Shown: in pieces, positions 51,668-60,353 of the stretch | How the letters are laid out: each line of letters opens with the position of its first letter | How positions within the stretch are numbered: the stretch's first letter is position 1 | From: Tessaracoccus flavus | GTDB taxonomy: Bacteria > Actinomycetota > Actinomycetes > Propionibacteriales > Propionibacteriaceae | Reading direction: 5' to 3' | NCBI RefSeq assembly: GCF_001997295.1 | Contig: NZ_CP019605.1 | Location: 1,674,001 to 1,738,000, forward strand | Length of the DNA stretch: 64,000 bases | Translations under genes and position numbers: made by a program | The notes under the pieces: generated by a model | What the model was told of the DNA's origin: nothing | The model's database searches: none | Seen by the model: only the letters and a program-made list of their open reading frames with translations

Positions 51668-52408
51668 TCACATGCCGACAAGGTCGAGGAGCGCTCCCAG
51701 CTCGTCGCGCGTGAGCTCCCTCGTCTCCCCCACCGGCAGGTTGCCGAGCCGAATGGGGCCGATCATAGTGCGGGAGAGCCGATCCACCGGATGCCCGACG
51801 GCGTCGAACATGCGCCGAACCACCCGGTTGCGCCCCTCATGGAGCGTGACGGCCAGCAGGGTGCGGTCCTGGGCGCGGGACACGAGCTTGACGTTGTCGG
51901 GCTGGACCTTGCCGTCCTCGAGCGTGACGCCCTTCTCCAGGCGCCGGATCGTCTTGTTGTCCATCGCCCCGGCGGCCTGCACGTGGTAGGTCTTCGGCAC
52001 CTCGTAACGCGGATGCGAGAGTCTGTTGGCGAACTCCCCATCGTTGGTGAGCACGATGAGGCCTTCGGTGTCGGTGTCGAGCCGCCCGACGTGGAACAGC
52101 CGTTCCTTCGTCCGCGGCAGGTAGTCCGTCAGCGTGGGTCGGCCTTCGGGGTCGTCCATCGTGGAGACGACGCCGCGCGGCTTGTTGAGGACGAGGTACT
52201 GGTGCCGCCTCGGCGGCGGGATGCGGGCACCGTCGACGCGGATGTGGTCGGTCTCCGGGTTGACTCGCCGACCCTGCTCGGTGACCACCTTGCCGTTGAC
52301 CTCGACCCTGCCCTCGTCGATCAGCATCTCGCTGGCGCGGCGCGACGCGATGCCGGCCGCGGCCAGCACCTTCTGCAGCCGGACGCCCTCGGTGGGTTCC
52401 TCAGTCAT
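51668..52408 (-). CDS. rluB: Ribosomal large subunit pseudouridine synthase RluB
   Basis: 246 residues: an N-terminal S4 RNA-binding domain (VRLQKVLAAAGIASRRASEM) and the pseudouridine synthase core, with the catalytic Asp in VGRLDTDTEGLIVLTNDG (about residue 105). It modifies 23S rRNA near the peptidyl-transferase centre. It overlaps scpB by 8 bases in the conserved parA-scpA-scpB-rluB cluster. Confidence 0.95.
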   Translation of the reverse strand: MTEEPTEGVRLQKVLAAAGIASRRASEMLIDEGRVEVNGKVVTEQGRRVNPETDHIRVDGARIPPPRRHQYLVLNKPRGVVSTMDDPEGRPTLTDYLPRTKERLFHVGRLDTDTEGLIVLTNDGEFANRLSHPRYEVPKTYHVQAAGAMDNKTIRRLEKGVTLEDGKVQPDNVKLVSRAQDRTLLAVTLHEGRNRVVRRMFDAVGHPVDRLSRTMIGPIRLGNLPVGETRELTRDELGALLDLVGM

Positions 52409-52997
52409 CGTTCTCCTTCGGCTGGGCCTCCGCGGCTGCGGCGGTGGATTCCGCCGCGAGCTGGCCCAGCTCGGCTTCCAAGGCTACGGCGTCAGGCAGG
52501 AGCGGGGCCAGATCGGGCAGCTCGCGCAGTGAGTTGAGCCCGAGTTTCTGCAGGAACAGCGCCGTCGTGCCGAACGTCATGGCCCCGGTGACAGGGTCCT
52601 CGCCCGCCTCCTGGATGAGCCCGCGCACCAGCAGTGTTTTAACCACGCCGTCGACGTTGACGCCCCGCACTGCGGCGATCCGCCCCCGGGAGACGGGCTG
52701 CAGGTACGCCACCACGGCGAGGGTCTCGAGAGCGGCCTGGGTGAGCCGGGCCCGCTGATCCGAGACCAGCCAGCCCTCGATGACGTCGGCCACCGACGGG
52801 TCGGTGGCGAAGCGCCAGCCCCCCGCGATCCGCCGCAGCCGGAGCCCGCGCTCGTGCTCGTCGTAGAATCCCGCGATCGCCTCGAGCTCGGCCTCGACCT
52901 CCGCCGAGGGTGCCGACAGGGCGGCCGCCAGCTCGTCCGTCGGTACCGGATCGGTGGCCATCAACAGCATCGCCTCCAGGGCGGCGGTGAGACTCAT
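52401..52997 (-). CDS. scpB: Segregation and condensation protein B
   Basis: 198 residues: two winged-helix domains (LMATDPVPTDELAAALSAPS; ALETLAVVAYLQPVSRGRIA, with RGVNVDGVVKTLLVRGLI). The C-terminal 30 residues are acidic and disordered. It forms the kleisin complex with ScpA and SMC for chromosome condensation. It overlaps scpA by 4 bases. Confidence 0.95.
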   Translation of the reverse strand: MSLTAALEAMLLMATDPVPTDELAAALSAPSAEVEAELEAIAGFYDEHERGLRLRRIAGGWRFATDPSVADVIEGWLVSDQRARLTQAALETLAVVAYLQPVSRGRIAAVRGVNVDGVVKTLLVRGLIQEAGEDPVTGAMTFGTTALFLQKLGLNSLRELPDLAPLLPDAVALEAELGQLAAESTAAAAEAQPKENDD

Positions 52998-53821
52998 GCT
53001 TGCTCCAACTCTGCTTGGGGACCGTAGTCGTCGGTGACCTCGACGGCTGCGTCGTCGCCGGCCGTCCAGCGGACCGTCAGCTCCGCGAGCGGCGCCATCT
53101 GGTCGAGGCCGACCTGGGACGCGCGGAACAGTTCGAGGATCGCCAGGAACCGCACCACCACGGTCATCCGGTCGGCCCCGGCGATGAGTGAGCGGAACGT
53201 GACCGAGCCGTCGCGGCGCAGGCGGTCGGCGATGAGGTTGACCTGTTCGGTGAGGCTGACGGCGCCGCCGTGCAGGTGGCCGAGGTCGACGACGGGCGCG
53301 GGGCGCGGGGTCATCGCGCCGGCGGCGAGCCGGGCGAGATCATCCGGCGTGATCGGCAGCTCCACCTCGGGCATGACCGATCGGAACTGCTCCTCCAGCC
53401 CGCCCGGCCGCCAGTGGGTGGTGTCCGCGGCCTGCATGGTCTCGGCGATCCACTCAGCGAGCTTCTTGAAAGCGCGGTACTGGAGCAGCCGCGCGAAGAG
53501 GAGGTCCCGGGCCTCCAGCGCCGCGATGTCCTCCGGGTCGGTCACCTCGCCACCGGGCAGAAGACGCGCCGCTTTGAGGTCCAGCAGCGTGGCGGCGACG
53601 ACGAGGAACGCGCTGGTCTTCTCCAGATCCCAGATCTCACCGCCGAGCCGGACGAACGCGATGAACTCGTCGGTCACCTGGCTGAGCGCCACTTCCGTGA
53701 CGTCGAGCTCGCGCTTCGAGATCAGCTGCAGCAGCAGGTCGAAGGGCCCCTCGAAGTTGCTGAGGTGCACCTCGAAGCCTGCGACACCGTCGTGCCGATC
53801 GGAGGCTCGGGGCCGGCTCAC
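52994..53821 (-). CDS. scpA: Segregation and condensation protein A
   Basis: 275 residues from GTG 53821, which overlaps the stop of the upstream gene. The kleisin N-terminus is FEVHLSNFEGPFDLLLQLIS, KRELDVTEVALSQVTDEF, and the C-terminal winged helix is present near VRFLAILELFRASQVGLDQ. It bridges SMC heads with ScpB. Confidence 0.94.
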   Translation of the reverse strand: MSRPRASDRHDGVAGFEVHLSNFEGPFDLLLQLISKRELDVTEVALSQVTDEFIAFVRLGGEIWDLEKTSAFLVVAATLLDLKAARLLPGGEVTDPEDIAALEARDLLFARLLQYRAFKKLAEWIAETMQAADTTHWRPGGLEEQFRSVMPEVELPITPDDLARLAAGAMTPRPAPVVDLGHLHGGAVSLTEQVNLIADRLRRDGSVTFRSLIAGADRMTVVVRFLAILELFRASQVGLDQMAPLAELTVRWTAGDDAAVEVTDDYGPQAELEQA

Positions 53822-54189
53822 TGCTGCCGCAGCTCGCTCACCAGGTGACTGTCGGCCCCGTTGGCGGCCAGATCGGCGATCGCTCTGGCCACGGCCATGC
53901 GCACGATGCGGCCCCGGTCGACCCGGATGCCATGGGTGCGCCGCAGCTCGAGGTTGGCGTCCTCGAGGGCGTTGAGCTCGTCCTCGCTGAAGTACACGGT
54001 GATCTTGTGATCGTGCTTGACGCGGCCCGTGGCCCCGCCCGCCGGGGTCTCCGCCTCCGCACGCTTCGGCTCGGACTTCGGTGGTGGCGGTTCCGCGGGC
54101 TGCGGGGCGACCGGATCCGGGGCGCCCTTGGTGGGACGGAAGAGTTCCGAAGCTCCGGGCAGCGTCGCCCGCTTGTTCACTGCTGGCAT
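53818..54189 (-). CDS. ParA-associated RHH-like protein
   Basis: 123 residues. The first 55 are Pro/Glu-rich and disordered; the rest (KITVYFSEDELNALEDANLE, GIRVDRGRIVRMAVARAI) reads as a ribbon-helix-helix DNA-binding domain with a long second helix. It overlaps parA by 13 bases and scpA by 4. The arrangement suggests a CopG-like partner of ParA, in place of ParB, in an orphan ParA system conserved beside scpAB in actinobacteria. Confidence 0.8.
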   Translation of the reverse strand: MPAVNKRATLPGASELFRPTKGAPDPVAPQPAEPPPPKSEPKRAEAETPAGGATGRVKHDHKITVYFSEDELNALEDANLELRRTHGIRVDRGRIVRMAVARAIADLAANGADSHLVSELRQQ

Positions 54190-55097
54190 CGCAGGAGCAC
54201 CTCACGGGCCAGCTGGCGGTAGGCGTCCGCCCCGGGCGACGCGGAGGCGTAGGTGGTGATCGGCTCGCCCGCCACCGTCGTCTCGGGGAACTTGATCGTG
54301 CGGCGGATCACCGTGTGGAAGACGTCGTCGCCGAACGCCTGGACGACCCGCTCGAGCACCTCTCGGGCGTGGAGGGTGCGCGCGTCGTACATCGTGCCGA
54401 GGATGCCCAGCACCTGCAGCTCCGGGTTCAGGCGGTCCTGCACCTTGGAGATCGTGTCGGTGAGCAGCGCGATGCCTCGGAGCGCGAAGAACTCGCACTC
54501 CAGCGGCATGATGACGTAGTCGCTGGCCGTCAGGGCGTTGATCGTCAGGAGTCCGAGGCTGGGCGCGCAGTCGATGAGGATGAAATCGTAGTCGCCGCGG
54601 AGCTTGCTCAGGACGCGGTGCAACGTCTGCTCACGCGCCACCTCGCTGACGAGTTGGACTTCGGCCGCGGAGAGGTCGATGTTGCTGGGGAGGATGTCGA
54701 GGCCGTCGACCGTCGACTCGGTGATGACGTCGTGCGGCGTGTACTCCCTGCTCAACAGGAGGTTGTAGATCGACCGGTCGAGCTTGTGCGGGTTGACGCC
54801 GAGGCCGACGGACAGCGATCCCTGCGGGTCGAAGTCCACCAGCAGGACCTTGCGCCCGGTTTCGGCGAGCGCGGCGCCGAGGTTGATCGTCGTGGTGGTC
54901 TTCCCGACGCCGCCCTTCTGGTTGCACATCGACACGATGACCGCGCGGCGCTTACCGGGGCCGGGTGGCTGGGGCTCGGGAAACTCGGGCAGCGGGCGCC
55001 CGGTGGGGCCGATCACGCCCGTGTCGACCAGCGTCGACGACGGCGGAGCGTCTGGTACGGCGAACTCCGGCTCGTCGAACAGGCCATTCTCAGCCAC
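54177..55097 (-). CDS. ParA/Soj-family ATPase (scpAB-linked)
   Basis: 306 residues from GTG 55097, chosen because GAGGAGG lies 7 bases before it. The deviant Walker A is CNQKGGVGKTTTTINLG (about 57-73), the A' motif is LVDFDPQGSLSVGLG, and the Walker B is FILIDCAPSLGLLT. It is not next to a parB gene, so it is the second ParA-like protein of actinobacteria linked to scpAB, rather than the origin-partition ParA. Confidence 0.93.
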   Translation of the reverse strand: MAENGLFDEPEFAVPDAPPSSTLVDTGVIGPTGRPLPEFPEPQPPGPGKRRAVIVSMCNQKGGVGKTTTTINLGAALAETGRKVLLVDFDPQGSLSVGLGVNPHKLDRSIYNLLLSREYTPHDVITESTVDGLDILPSNIDLSAAEVQLVSEVAREQTLHRVLSKLRGDYDFILIDCAPSLGLLTINALTASDYVIMPLECEFFALRGIALLTDTISKVQDRLNPELQVLGILGTMYDARTLHAREVLERVVQAFGDDVFHTVIRRTIKFPETTVAGEPITTYASASPGADAYRQLAREVLLRCQQ

Positions 55098-55133
55098 CAG
55101 TGCCTCCTCGTCTCGGTCGTGGACCACCCTAGT

Positions 55134-55265
55134 ATGCCGTGCCACCCCGGCCACCGGTTCGGGCCGGATTGCCAGCTGTGTGGGCCCCACCGAGATGAGG
55201 AGCAAGCGGCCTTCGCCGCGGCGCAACGTGCGCCCGCGGCTGGCGGACCGCAGTTGAGCAAATGA
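55134..55265 (+). CDS. Possible small Cys/His protein
   Basis: A 43-codon ORF, MPCHPGHRFGPDCQLCGPHR, then DEEQAAFAAAQRAP. The C-x-x-x-x-H...C-x-x-C-x-x-H spacing could bind zinc, and the composition is not random GC drift. There is no clear ribosome site, and the stop codon lies within the 80-bp repeat. It is divergent from parA. Similar short C-x-x-C proteins occur beside parA in related genomes as far as I recall; it is kept as a possible gene. Confidence 0.35.
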   Translation: MPCHPGHRFGPDCQLCGPHRDEEQAAFAAAQRAPAAGGPQLSK

Positions 55266-55333
55266 GATGGGTCGCTGAATCGCAACACTGTTACACCGGC
55301 GTGTCGCAGCGTTGACCCATCTCACTTGCTCAA
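55254..55333. repeat. 80-bp palindromic repeat, copy C
   Basis: Again exactly 80 bases, with outer arms identical to copy A and the middle ACACCGGCGTGT identical to copy B. Located between parA and the cyclase remnant, without a DUF559 gene nearby. Confidence 0.95.
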
Positions 55334-55386
55334 ATTCCTCCCCCAGCCGACCCGAAGCGGACAAGCTGCGGGCCGGGGGGCGCGGG

Positions 55387-55814
55387 TCAGCGCTCGACGA
55401 GGGCGAGCACGCGGACGGGGAAACCGAGCCGCCGACGATCGGCAGCGGGCCGGCGATGATCATCGCCCCCGTGGGGGGCAGCTTGTCGACGTTCTGGAGC
55501 TGGGTCAGCCCGTACTTGCCGGCGCCGTGCATGAGCGCGTGGCACGGGTGCATCGGATCCATCGCGAACGCCTGGCCGGCGTCGGTGCCGACAGTCTCGA
55601 CGCCGATACAGATGATCGGAGCTTCCTCCGCAAGCCAGCGGGCGGTCTCGACCGTCATGCCCGGGGTGTGCGCGCCGCTCTCGTCAGCGTTGAGGATCTC
55701 CTCCTGGCTGTGGCTGTGGCGGGCCCAGCCCGTGCGGTAGATGAGCCAGCCGCCCTCGGGCAGCGGTCCGTGCTCCTCTTCCCGCGCCTTGATGTGCTGG
55801 CGAAGGATCGTCAT
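55387..55814 (-). pseudogene. Cyclase (kynurenine-formamidase-like) remnant
   Basis: Minus-strand reading from ATG 55814 gives LPEGGWLIYRTGWARHSHSQ, HTPGMTVETARWLAEEAPII, and GAGKYGLTQLQNVDKLPPTG, matching the C-terminal two-thirds of the bacterial cyclase family. About 140 N-terminal residues are missing, including the metal-binding HxGTHxDxP motif. Near the end the frame shifts by one base (after IVGGS), so the normal end VRVLALVER and its TGA at 55387 are out of frame. An AAAGGAG precedes the ATG, but the protein would be inactive. Confidence 0.8.
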
Positions 55815-55834
55815 GGGGTTCTCCTTTGGTTGCG

Positions 55835-56065
55835 CCAGAAACGGTGGACGTCAACTCGATCCTGTTGGCCGGGCGCGCCGACCTCTGCGCGGTGGGCCGG
55901 ACGCACCTGTACAACCCGCATTGGACGCTCCACGCGGCCGCAGAGCAGGAGTACCGGGGCGACGACGTCCACGCCGCGAGGTGGCCGATGCAGTACCGCG
56001 CCGGTCGCCGGAAGCCTCCGACGGCACGCACGGACGCCATCCGCCCGCGTCTCTCCCTTCCGTGA
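55835..56065 (+). pseudogene. C-terminal remnant of a salicylyl-CoA 5-hydroxylase-type oxidoreductase
   Basis: The plus-strand reading [37 protein letters not shown] and [18 protein letters not shown] is the end of the bifunctional FAD-monooxygenase / old-yellow-enzyme-type protein of anthranilate/salicylate CoA-thioester catabolism. Everything before about the last 75 residues is gone. It ends 40 bases before the thioesterase gene in the same direction, as in intact catabolic operons. Confidence 0.65.
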
Positions 56066-56104
56066 GGAAGTGGTCGAGCTGCCGACGCATCTACGATGGA
56101 CGCC

Positions 56105-56557
56105 ATGACAGAGCTTCCCCGTCGGGATCCAGAGAGCGGCCTGCCGTTCGCTGAGGTGACCAGGCGCATCGAGTGGAGCGACACCGACGCGTCTGGTCAC
56201 CACCACAACTCGGTGGTGTGGCGGTTCGTCGAGTCGTGCGAGGCCCAGCTCTTCCGCGAGCTGGGTTACCTGGAGTCGTACTTCAACGGCGCGCCCCGCG
56301 TCCACCAGACCGTCGACTACGAGAACAAGCTGTACTTCGGCCAGAACACCACCACCAAGGTGGGCCTCACGAAGGTCGGCAACTCGTCGCTGTCGTTCTG
56401 GTTCGAGCTGTGGGGAGAGGAGCAGGGAGACCGCCCGCGCCGCCGTGCCGCGTCGGGACGGTTCGTCACGGTCCACGTCGCCCAGGGCACCGAGACCGCC
56501 ATCCCCTGGCCCGACGACCTCCGCCAGGCGCTCCTCGGCACCGCCACCTCCGACTGA
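56105..56557 (+). CDS. Hotdog-fold acyl-CoA thioesterase
   Basis: 150 residues from ATG 56105 (an ATG at 56096 adds three codons). The 4-hydroxybenzoyl-CoA thioesterase-type motif is IEWSDTDASGHHHNSVVWRF (about 20-39), with the usual Asp and the His-rich helix start, followed by YFNGAPRVHQTVDYENKLYF. It would release CoA from an aromatic thioester. Together with the two remnants upstream it suggests the surviving end of an aromatic catabolic cluster; whether it still has a role alone is unclear. Confidence 0.82.
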   Translation: MTELPRRDPESGLPFAEVTRRIEWSDTDASGHHHNSVVWRFVESCEAQLFRELGYLESYFNGAPRVHQTVDYENKLYFGQNTTTKVGLTKVGNSSLSFWFELWGEEQGDRPRRRAASGRFVTVHVAQGTETAIPWPDDLRQALLGTATSD

Positions 56558-56729
56558 CCCCACCGTCTCCCTCACCTGGAAGTGGGGCTCCTCTTCACCC
56601 ACTCTGAAGGGATCCGGTTGGTGACACGCGCGACCACAGTTATCGTACGTGTCCCTGAATGGCACCTCTCGTGACGTGACGCCTTCCCCCGCTCCCTACT
56701 CAGCCTCCCCTCCATTCCGGCACCTTGGG

Positions 56730-57000
56730 CAAAGGAAGGCTGGCTCCCAGGTGAGGGGGCTGGGGTGCCGCAACGCCAACGAAGAGACTGAAACGCCAAC
56801 GAAGATTGGTACTCGCCGACGAAACCCATCGATGCCCCTGATATTTCGGGGGCGTCCATGGTTTCGGGGGGCGTGTGGTTGTGGCCGTTGGCGTTCCCGC
56901 GAAACCGTTGGCGTTGCGGTCGCTGCGTTGGCGTACGGGTCGCCCCGTTGGCGTTCCTGCGAAACCGTTGGCGTTTCGGTGAAACCACTGGCGTCGGGGG
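56730..57000. repeat. 20-bp-iterated inverted element, copy 3
   Basis: Left units with AACGCCAACG at 56771 and 56791, a centre ATCGATGCCCCTGATATTTC...GGGGGCGTCCAT, and right units CGTTGGCGTT at 56886, 56906, 56926, 56946 and 56966 (20-base period). The CCCAGGTGAGGG motif flanks it at the left, and CCCGGTGAGGG at 57064-57074. It lies between convergent genes (thioesterase and xerD); nothing else is in the 56558-57082 gap. Confidence 0.92.
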
Positions 57001-57082
57001 CGTTCCCGGGCACTGCGAACAAGCCGCGAGCCTCTTACGTGCGCGGCGGCTCGGGGCTGACTTCCCGGTGAGGGAAGCGTTC

Positions 57083-57991
57083 CTAGCGGGCGCGCGGGTG
57101 CGCGGCGGCGTGCACCTCGCGCAGGTGGTCGATGGTCACCAGCGTGTAGATCTGCGTGGTGGCCACCGACGCATGGCCGAGCAGTTCCTGCACCACGCGG
57201 AGATCGGCGCCCCCGTCGAGGAGATGGGTGGCGAACGAGTGGCGCAGGGAATGGGGCGACACCTCCCGGTCCACACCAGCGTCTGCCGCAGCGCGCTGGA
57301 TGACCGCCCACGCGGACTGACGCGACAACCGCCGGCCGCGCTGGTTGAGGAGCAGCCCGGGGTCATGCTTGGAGGCGGACGCTGCCAGCACTGGCCGGGA
57401 GCGCACCAGGTAGGCCTCCAGGGCGTCGGCGGCGTACGACCCGAGCGGCACGGCGCGCTCCTTGCCTCCCTTGCCCAGCAGCCGCAGCCCGGCGTCCGGC
57501 TCAGCCAGGGCCGTGGTGACGTCGTCGACGTCCAGCCCGCACACCTCCGACACGCGGGCGCCGGTCCCGTAGAGCAGTTCGAGGAGCGCGGCGTCGCGCA
57601 GGCCGACGACGTCGGTGCGGTCCGGGGCCTCCATGATGCGGGTCACCTCGTCGACGGTCAGCGCCTTCGGCAGCCGCTGCTCCTGCTTCGGCGGCGACAC
57701 CTCGGCCGCAGGGTTGCCGGGAGCGAGGCCTTCCTCCGCCGCGAACTGGTGGAAGTTGCGCACGCTCACGACCTGCCGCGCCACCGACGAGCGCGCCTGG
57801 GCGACCGACAGCTCTCGCACGAACTCGCTCACCTCGACGGCGGTGACCTCCCCCACCTCCTCCACACCCCTGGCGCGGAGAAACGCGACGTAGCGGGCGA
57901 GGTCCCTGCGGTAGGCGGCGACAGTGTTGGCCGCCAGGCCGCGCTCGGCCCTGATGTGGTTGAGGTAGTCTCCGACCGCGTCATCGATCAC
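57083..57991 (-). CDS. xerD: Tyrosine recombinase XerD
   Basis: 302 residues from GTG 57991, which overlaps the nudix stop by 4 bases. It has an N-terminal SAM-like domain (YLNHIRAERGLAANTVAAYR), then the catalytic set R-H-R-H-Y: Arg in YGTGARVSEVCGLD, the HSLRHSFATHLLDGGADLRV block, GHASVATTQIYT. It resolves chromosome dimers with XerC at dif. Its place next to nudix and pyrG is conserved. Confidence 0.93.
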   Translation of the reverse strand: MIDDAVGDYLNHIRAERGLAANTVAAYRRDLARYVAFLRARGVEEVGEVTAVEVSEFVRELSVAQARSSVARQVVSVRNFHQFAAEEGLAPGNPAAEVSPPKQEQRLPKALTVDEVTRIMEAPDRTDVVGLRDAALLELLYGTGARVSEVCGLDVDDVTTALAEPDAGLRLLGKGGKERAVPLGSYAADALEAYLVRSRPVLAASASKHDPGLLLNQRGRRLSRQSAWAVIQRAAADAGVDREVSPHSLRHSFATHLLDGGADLRVVQELLGHASVATTQIYTLVTIDHLREVHAAAHPRAR

Positions 57992-58608
57992 CGGCGGATC
58001 GGCCAATCGGCCGTCGCCGGGCGCAGACTGTCGAGCCGGCCGTGGACGCGCGCCACCTCCAGGGCGAGGATGCCCGACACGAGGCTCGGGTTCTGCACCG
58101 CGCCGTCGAGCACGGCGTCGACGAGCTGGGCGCGCGGCACCCAGGACCACGACATGTGCGCCTCCTCGTCCTCCAGCACGAAGCCTTCGGGACGCGCCGC
58201 GGGAGCGATGTCCCGGGCCAGGTAGATCCGCAGCGACTCCTCGCAGGCGCCCGGGGTGGTGCAGGTGTCGACGAGCACGTCCCAGCGCTCCGCCATCAGC
58301 TCCACCTCCTCGGCGAGTTCCCGCTGCGCGGCCAGGCACCAGTCCTCCCCGTCGTTGTCGAGCAGGCCAGCCGGGAGTTCGACGAGTTCCATCCGGACGG
58401 GGTGGCGGTACTGCCGCAGCACGGCAACCTCGTCGGTGTCCTCACGCCAGGCGACGACGGCAACTGCCCCTGGGTGCGTGAGGTACTGCCGGGTCATCAC
58501 CTCCCCCGACGGAGTCTCCACCTCCTCGTCGACGAAGGCGGAGATGCGTCCTTCCCCCAGCACCGTCCGCGATCGGACGGGCCAGCTCATCAGTTCATCG
58601 CCCCTCAT
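57988..58608 (-). CDS. NUDIX hydrolase (ADP-ribose pyrophosphatase type)
   Basis: 206 residues; the start at 58608 overlaps the pyrG end by 14 bases. The Nudix box is [20 protein letters not shown] followed by EVEL, that is G-x5-E-x7-REUxEExxU with Glu in place of the usual Gly. It follows the ADP-ribose pyrophosphatase-like fold ([17 protein letters not shown]). It hydrolyses ADP-ribose or related nucleoside diphosphate compounds. Confidence 0.92.
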   Translation of the reverse strand: MRGDELMSWPVRSRTVLGEGRISAFVDEEVETPSGEVMTRQYLTHPGAVAVVAWREDTDEVAVLRQYRHPVRMELVELPAGLLDNDGEDWCLAAQRELAEEVELMAERWDVLVDTCTTPGACEESLRIYLARDIAPAARPEGFVLEDEEAHMSWSWVPRAQLVDAVLDGAVQNPSLVSGILALEVARVHGRLDSLRPATADWPIRR

Positions 58609-60238
58609 CGCGCTCCTTCCGTTCGACGGCTGCCCCGATCAGTCCGGCGAACAGCGGGTGCGGCCGGGTGGGCCGCGACTTCAGCTCGGGGTGCGCCTGC
58701 GTACCCACATAGTAGGGGTGGACGGCGGCCGGGAGCTCGACGAACTCGACCAGCGCCCCGTCCGGCGAGGTGCCGGAGATGACCAGCCCGGCGTCCTCGA
58801 GCCGCTCCCGGTAGGCACTGGACACCTCGTAGCGGTGCCGGTGTCGCTCCGACACGGACGAGGACGCATAGAGGCTTCTCACGATGGAGCCCTCCCTCAG
58901 CCGTGCCGGATAGGAGCCGAGCCGCATCGACCCACCGAGGTCTCCCCCACCGTCGACGATCGATGCCTGTTCGGCCATCGTGGCGACGACGGGGTGTGGG
59001 GTGGCGGCATCGAACTCGGTTGAGGAGGCGCCCTCGAGTCCGGCCAGGTTGCGGGCGGCCTCGATCACCATGCACTGCAGCCCCAGGCAGAGCCCCAGCG
59101 TCGGGATGCCGTGCTCACGTGCGTACCGGAGCGCACCCAGCTTGCCCTCGATGCCTCGCACCCCGAAGCCTCCGGGAACGCAGACGGCGTCCACGTCGCC
59201 CAGCAGCGCCGCCGCCTCCTCCGGCTCCTCGCAGCCGTCCGACGCCACCCATCGGAGCGAAACCTTCGCCCGGTGGGCGAACCCGCCGGCCCGGAGGGCC
59301 TCGGTGACCGACAGATAGGCATCAGGCAGGTCGACGTACTTGCCGACGAGCGCCACCGTCACCTCCTGCTCGGGCCGCTCGACGCGTTCCAGCACCTCAG
59401 ACCAGCTGGTCCAGTCGACGTCGCGGAAGCTGAGTCCCAGCCTGCGGATGAGGTAGGCGTCGAGCCCCTCGGAGTGCAGCACCCGCGGGATCGCGTAGAT
59501 GCTCGCCGCGTCCGGGCAGGAGATCACGGCCTCGTCGTCGACGTCGCACATGAGGGCGATCTTGCGCTTCAGCGGCTCGGGAATGTCCCGGCTGGCGCGG
59601 CACACGATCGCGTCGGGTTGGATGCCCACCTGCCGCAACGCCGCCACGGAGTGCTGGGTGGGCTTGGTCTTCAGCTCCCCGGACGGACCGAGATAGGGAA
59701 CCAGCGAAACGTGCAGGAAGAACGCGTTGTCGCGTCCGATCTCGTGGCGGACCTGGCGCGCGGCCTCGAGGAACGGCAGCGATTCGATGTCGCCGACGGT
59801 GCCGCCGATCTCGTGGATCACGACGTCGACGCCGTCGCCGACCGCCATCATCCGGTCGCGGATCTCGCCGGTGATGTGTGGGATCACCTGCACCGTGTCG
59901 CCGAGGTAGTCGCCCCGCCGCTCGCGCGCGATGACCGACGAGTACACCTGCCCGGTGGTGACGTTGGCGGCGGCGTTGAGGTCGACGTCGAGGAAGCGTT
60001 CGTAGTGGCCGATATCGAGATCGGTCTCCGCGCCGTCCTCGGTGACGAACACCTCACCGTGCTGGAACGGATTCATCGTGCCGGGATCCACATTGAGATA
60101 GGGATCCAACTTCTGCATGGTCACCCGCAGTCCGCGCGCGACGAGGAGGTTGCCGAGGCTGGAGGCCGTCAGTCCCTTGCCGAGCGACGACACGACGCCG
60201 CCGGTGACAAAAATGTGCCTGGTTGTCTGGTTGCTCAC
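58595..60238 (-). CDS. pyrG: CTP synthase
   Basis: 547 residues: an amidoligase domain (1-270: [52 protein letters not shown]) and a class I glutamine amidotransferase domain, with the nucleophile Cys in [17 protein letters not shown] (about 390) and His-x-Glu in [11 protein letters not shown]. It makes CTP from UTP. The C-terminus ends soon after the domain. Confidence 0.97.
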   Translation of the reverse strand: MSNQTTRHIFVTGGVVSSLGKGLTASSLGNLLVARGLRVTMQKLDPYLNVDPGTMNPFQHGEVFVTEDGAETDLDIGHYERFLDVDLNAAANVTTGQVYSSVIARERRGDYLGDTVQVIPHITGEIRDRMMAVGDGVDVVIHEIGGTVGDIESLPFLEAARQVRHEIGRDNAFFLHVSLVPYLGPSGELKTKPTQHSVAALRQVGIQPDAIVCRASRDIPEPLKRKIALMCDVDDEAVISCPDAASIYAIPRVLHSEGLDAYLIRRLGLSFRDVDWTSWSEVLERVERPEQEVTVALVGKYVDLPDAYLSVTEALRAGGFAHRAKVSLRWVASDGCEEPEEAAALLGDVDAVCVPGGFGVRGIEGKLGALRYAREHGIPTLGLCLGLQCMVIEAARNLAGLEGASSTEFDAATPHPVVATMAEQASIVDGGGDLGGSMRLGSYPARLREGSIVRSLYASSSVSERHRHRYEVSSAYRERLEDAGLVISGTSPDGALVEFVELPAAVHPYYVGTQAHPELKSRPTRPHPLFAGLIGAAVERKERDEGR

Positions 60239-60353
60239 GGATCTCCAGACTACGGCGCAACGCGGCCTCGTTCGCCGCCACGCCGCTGCCGATACAGGAC
60301 CGTAACGAAACTGACCCTCGCGCGATGTGCACTCGGTGCTCTAATGTCCGTCC

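Noticed and set aside
54177..55097. Chromosomal origin region (parA of parABS)
   Set aside because: No parB, dnaA, gidB or parS-like 16-mer seen nearby; the context is scpAB, which fits the second ParA-like protein.
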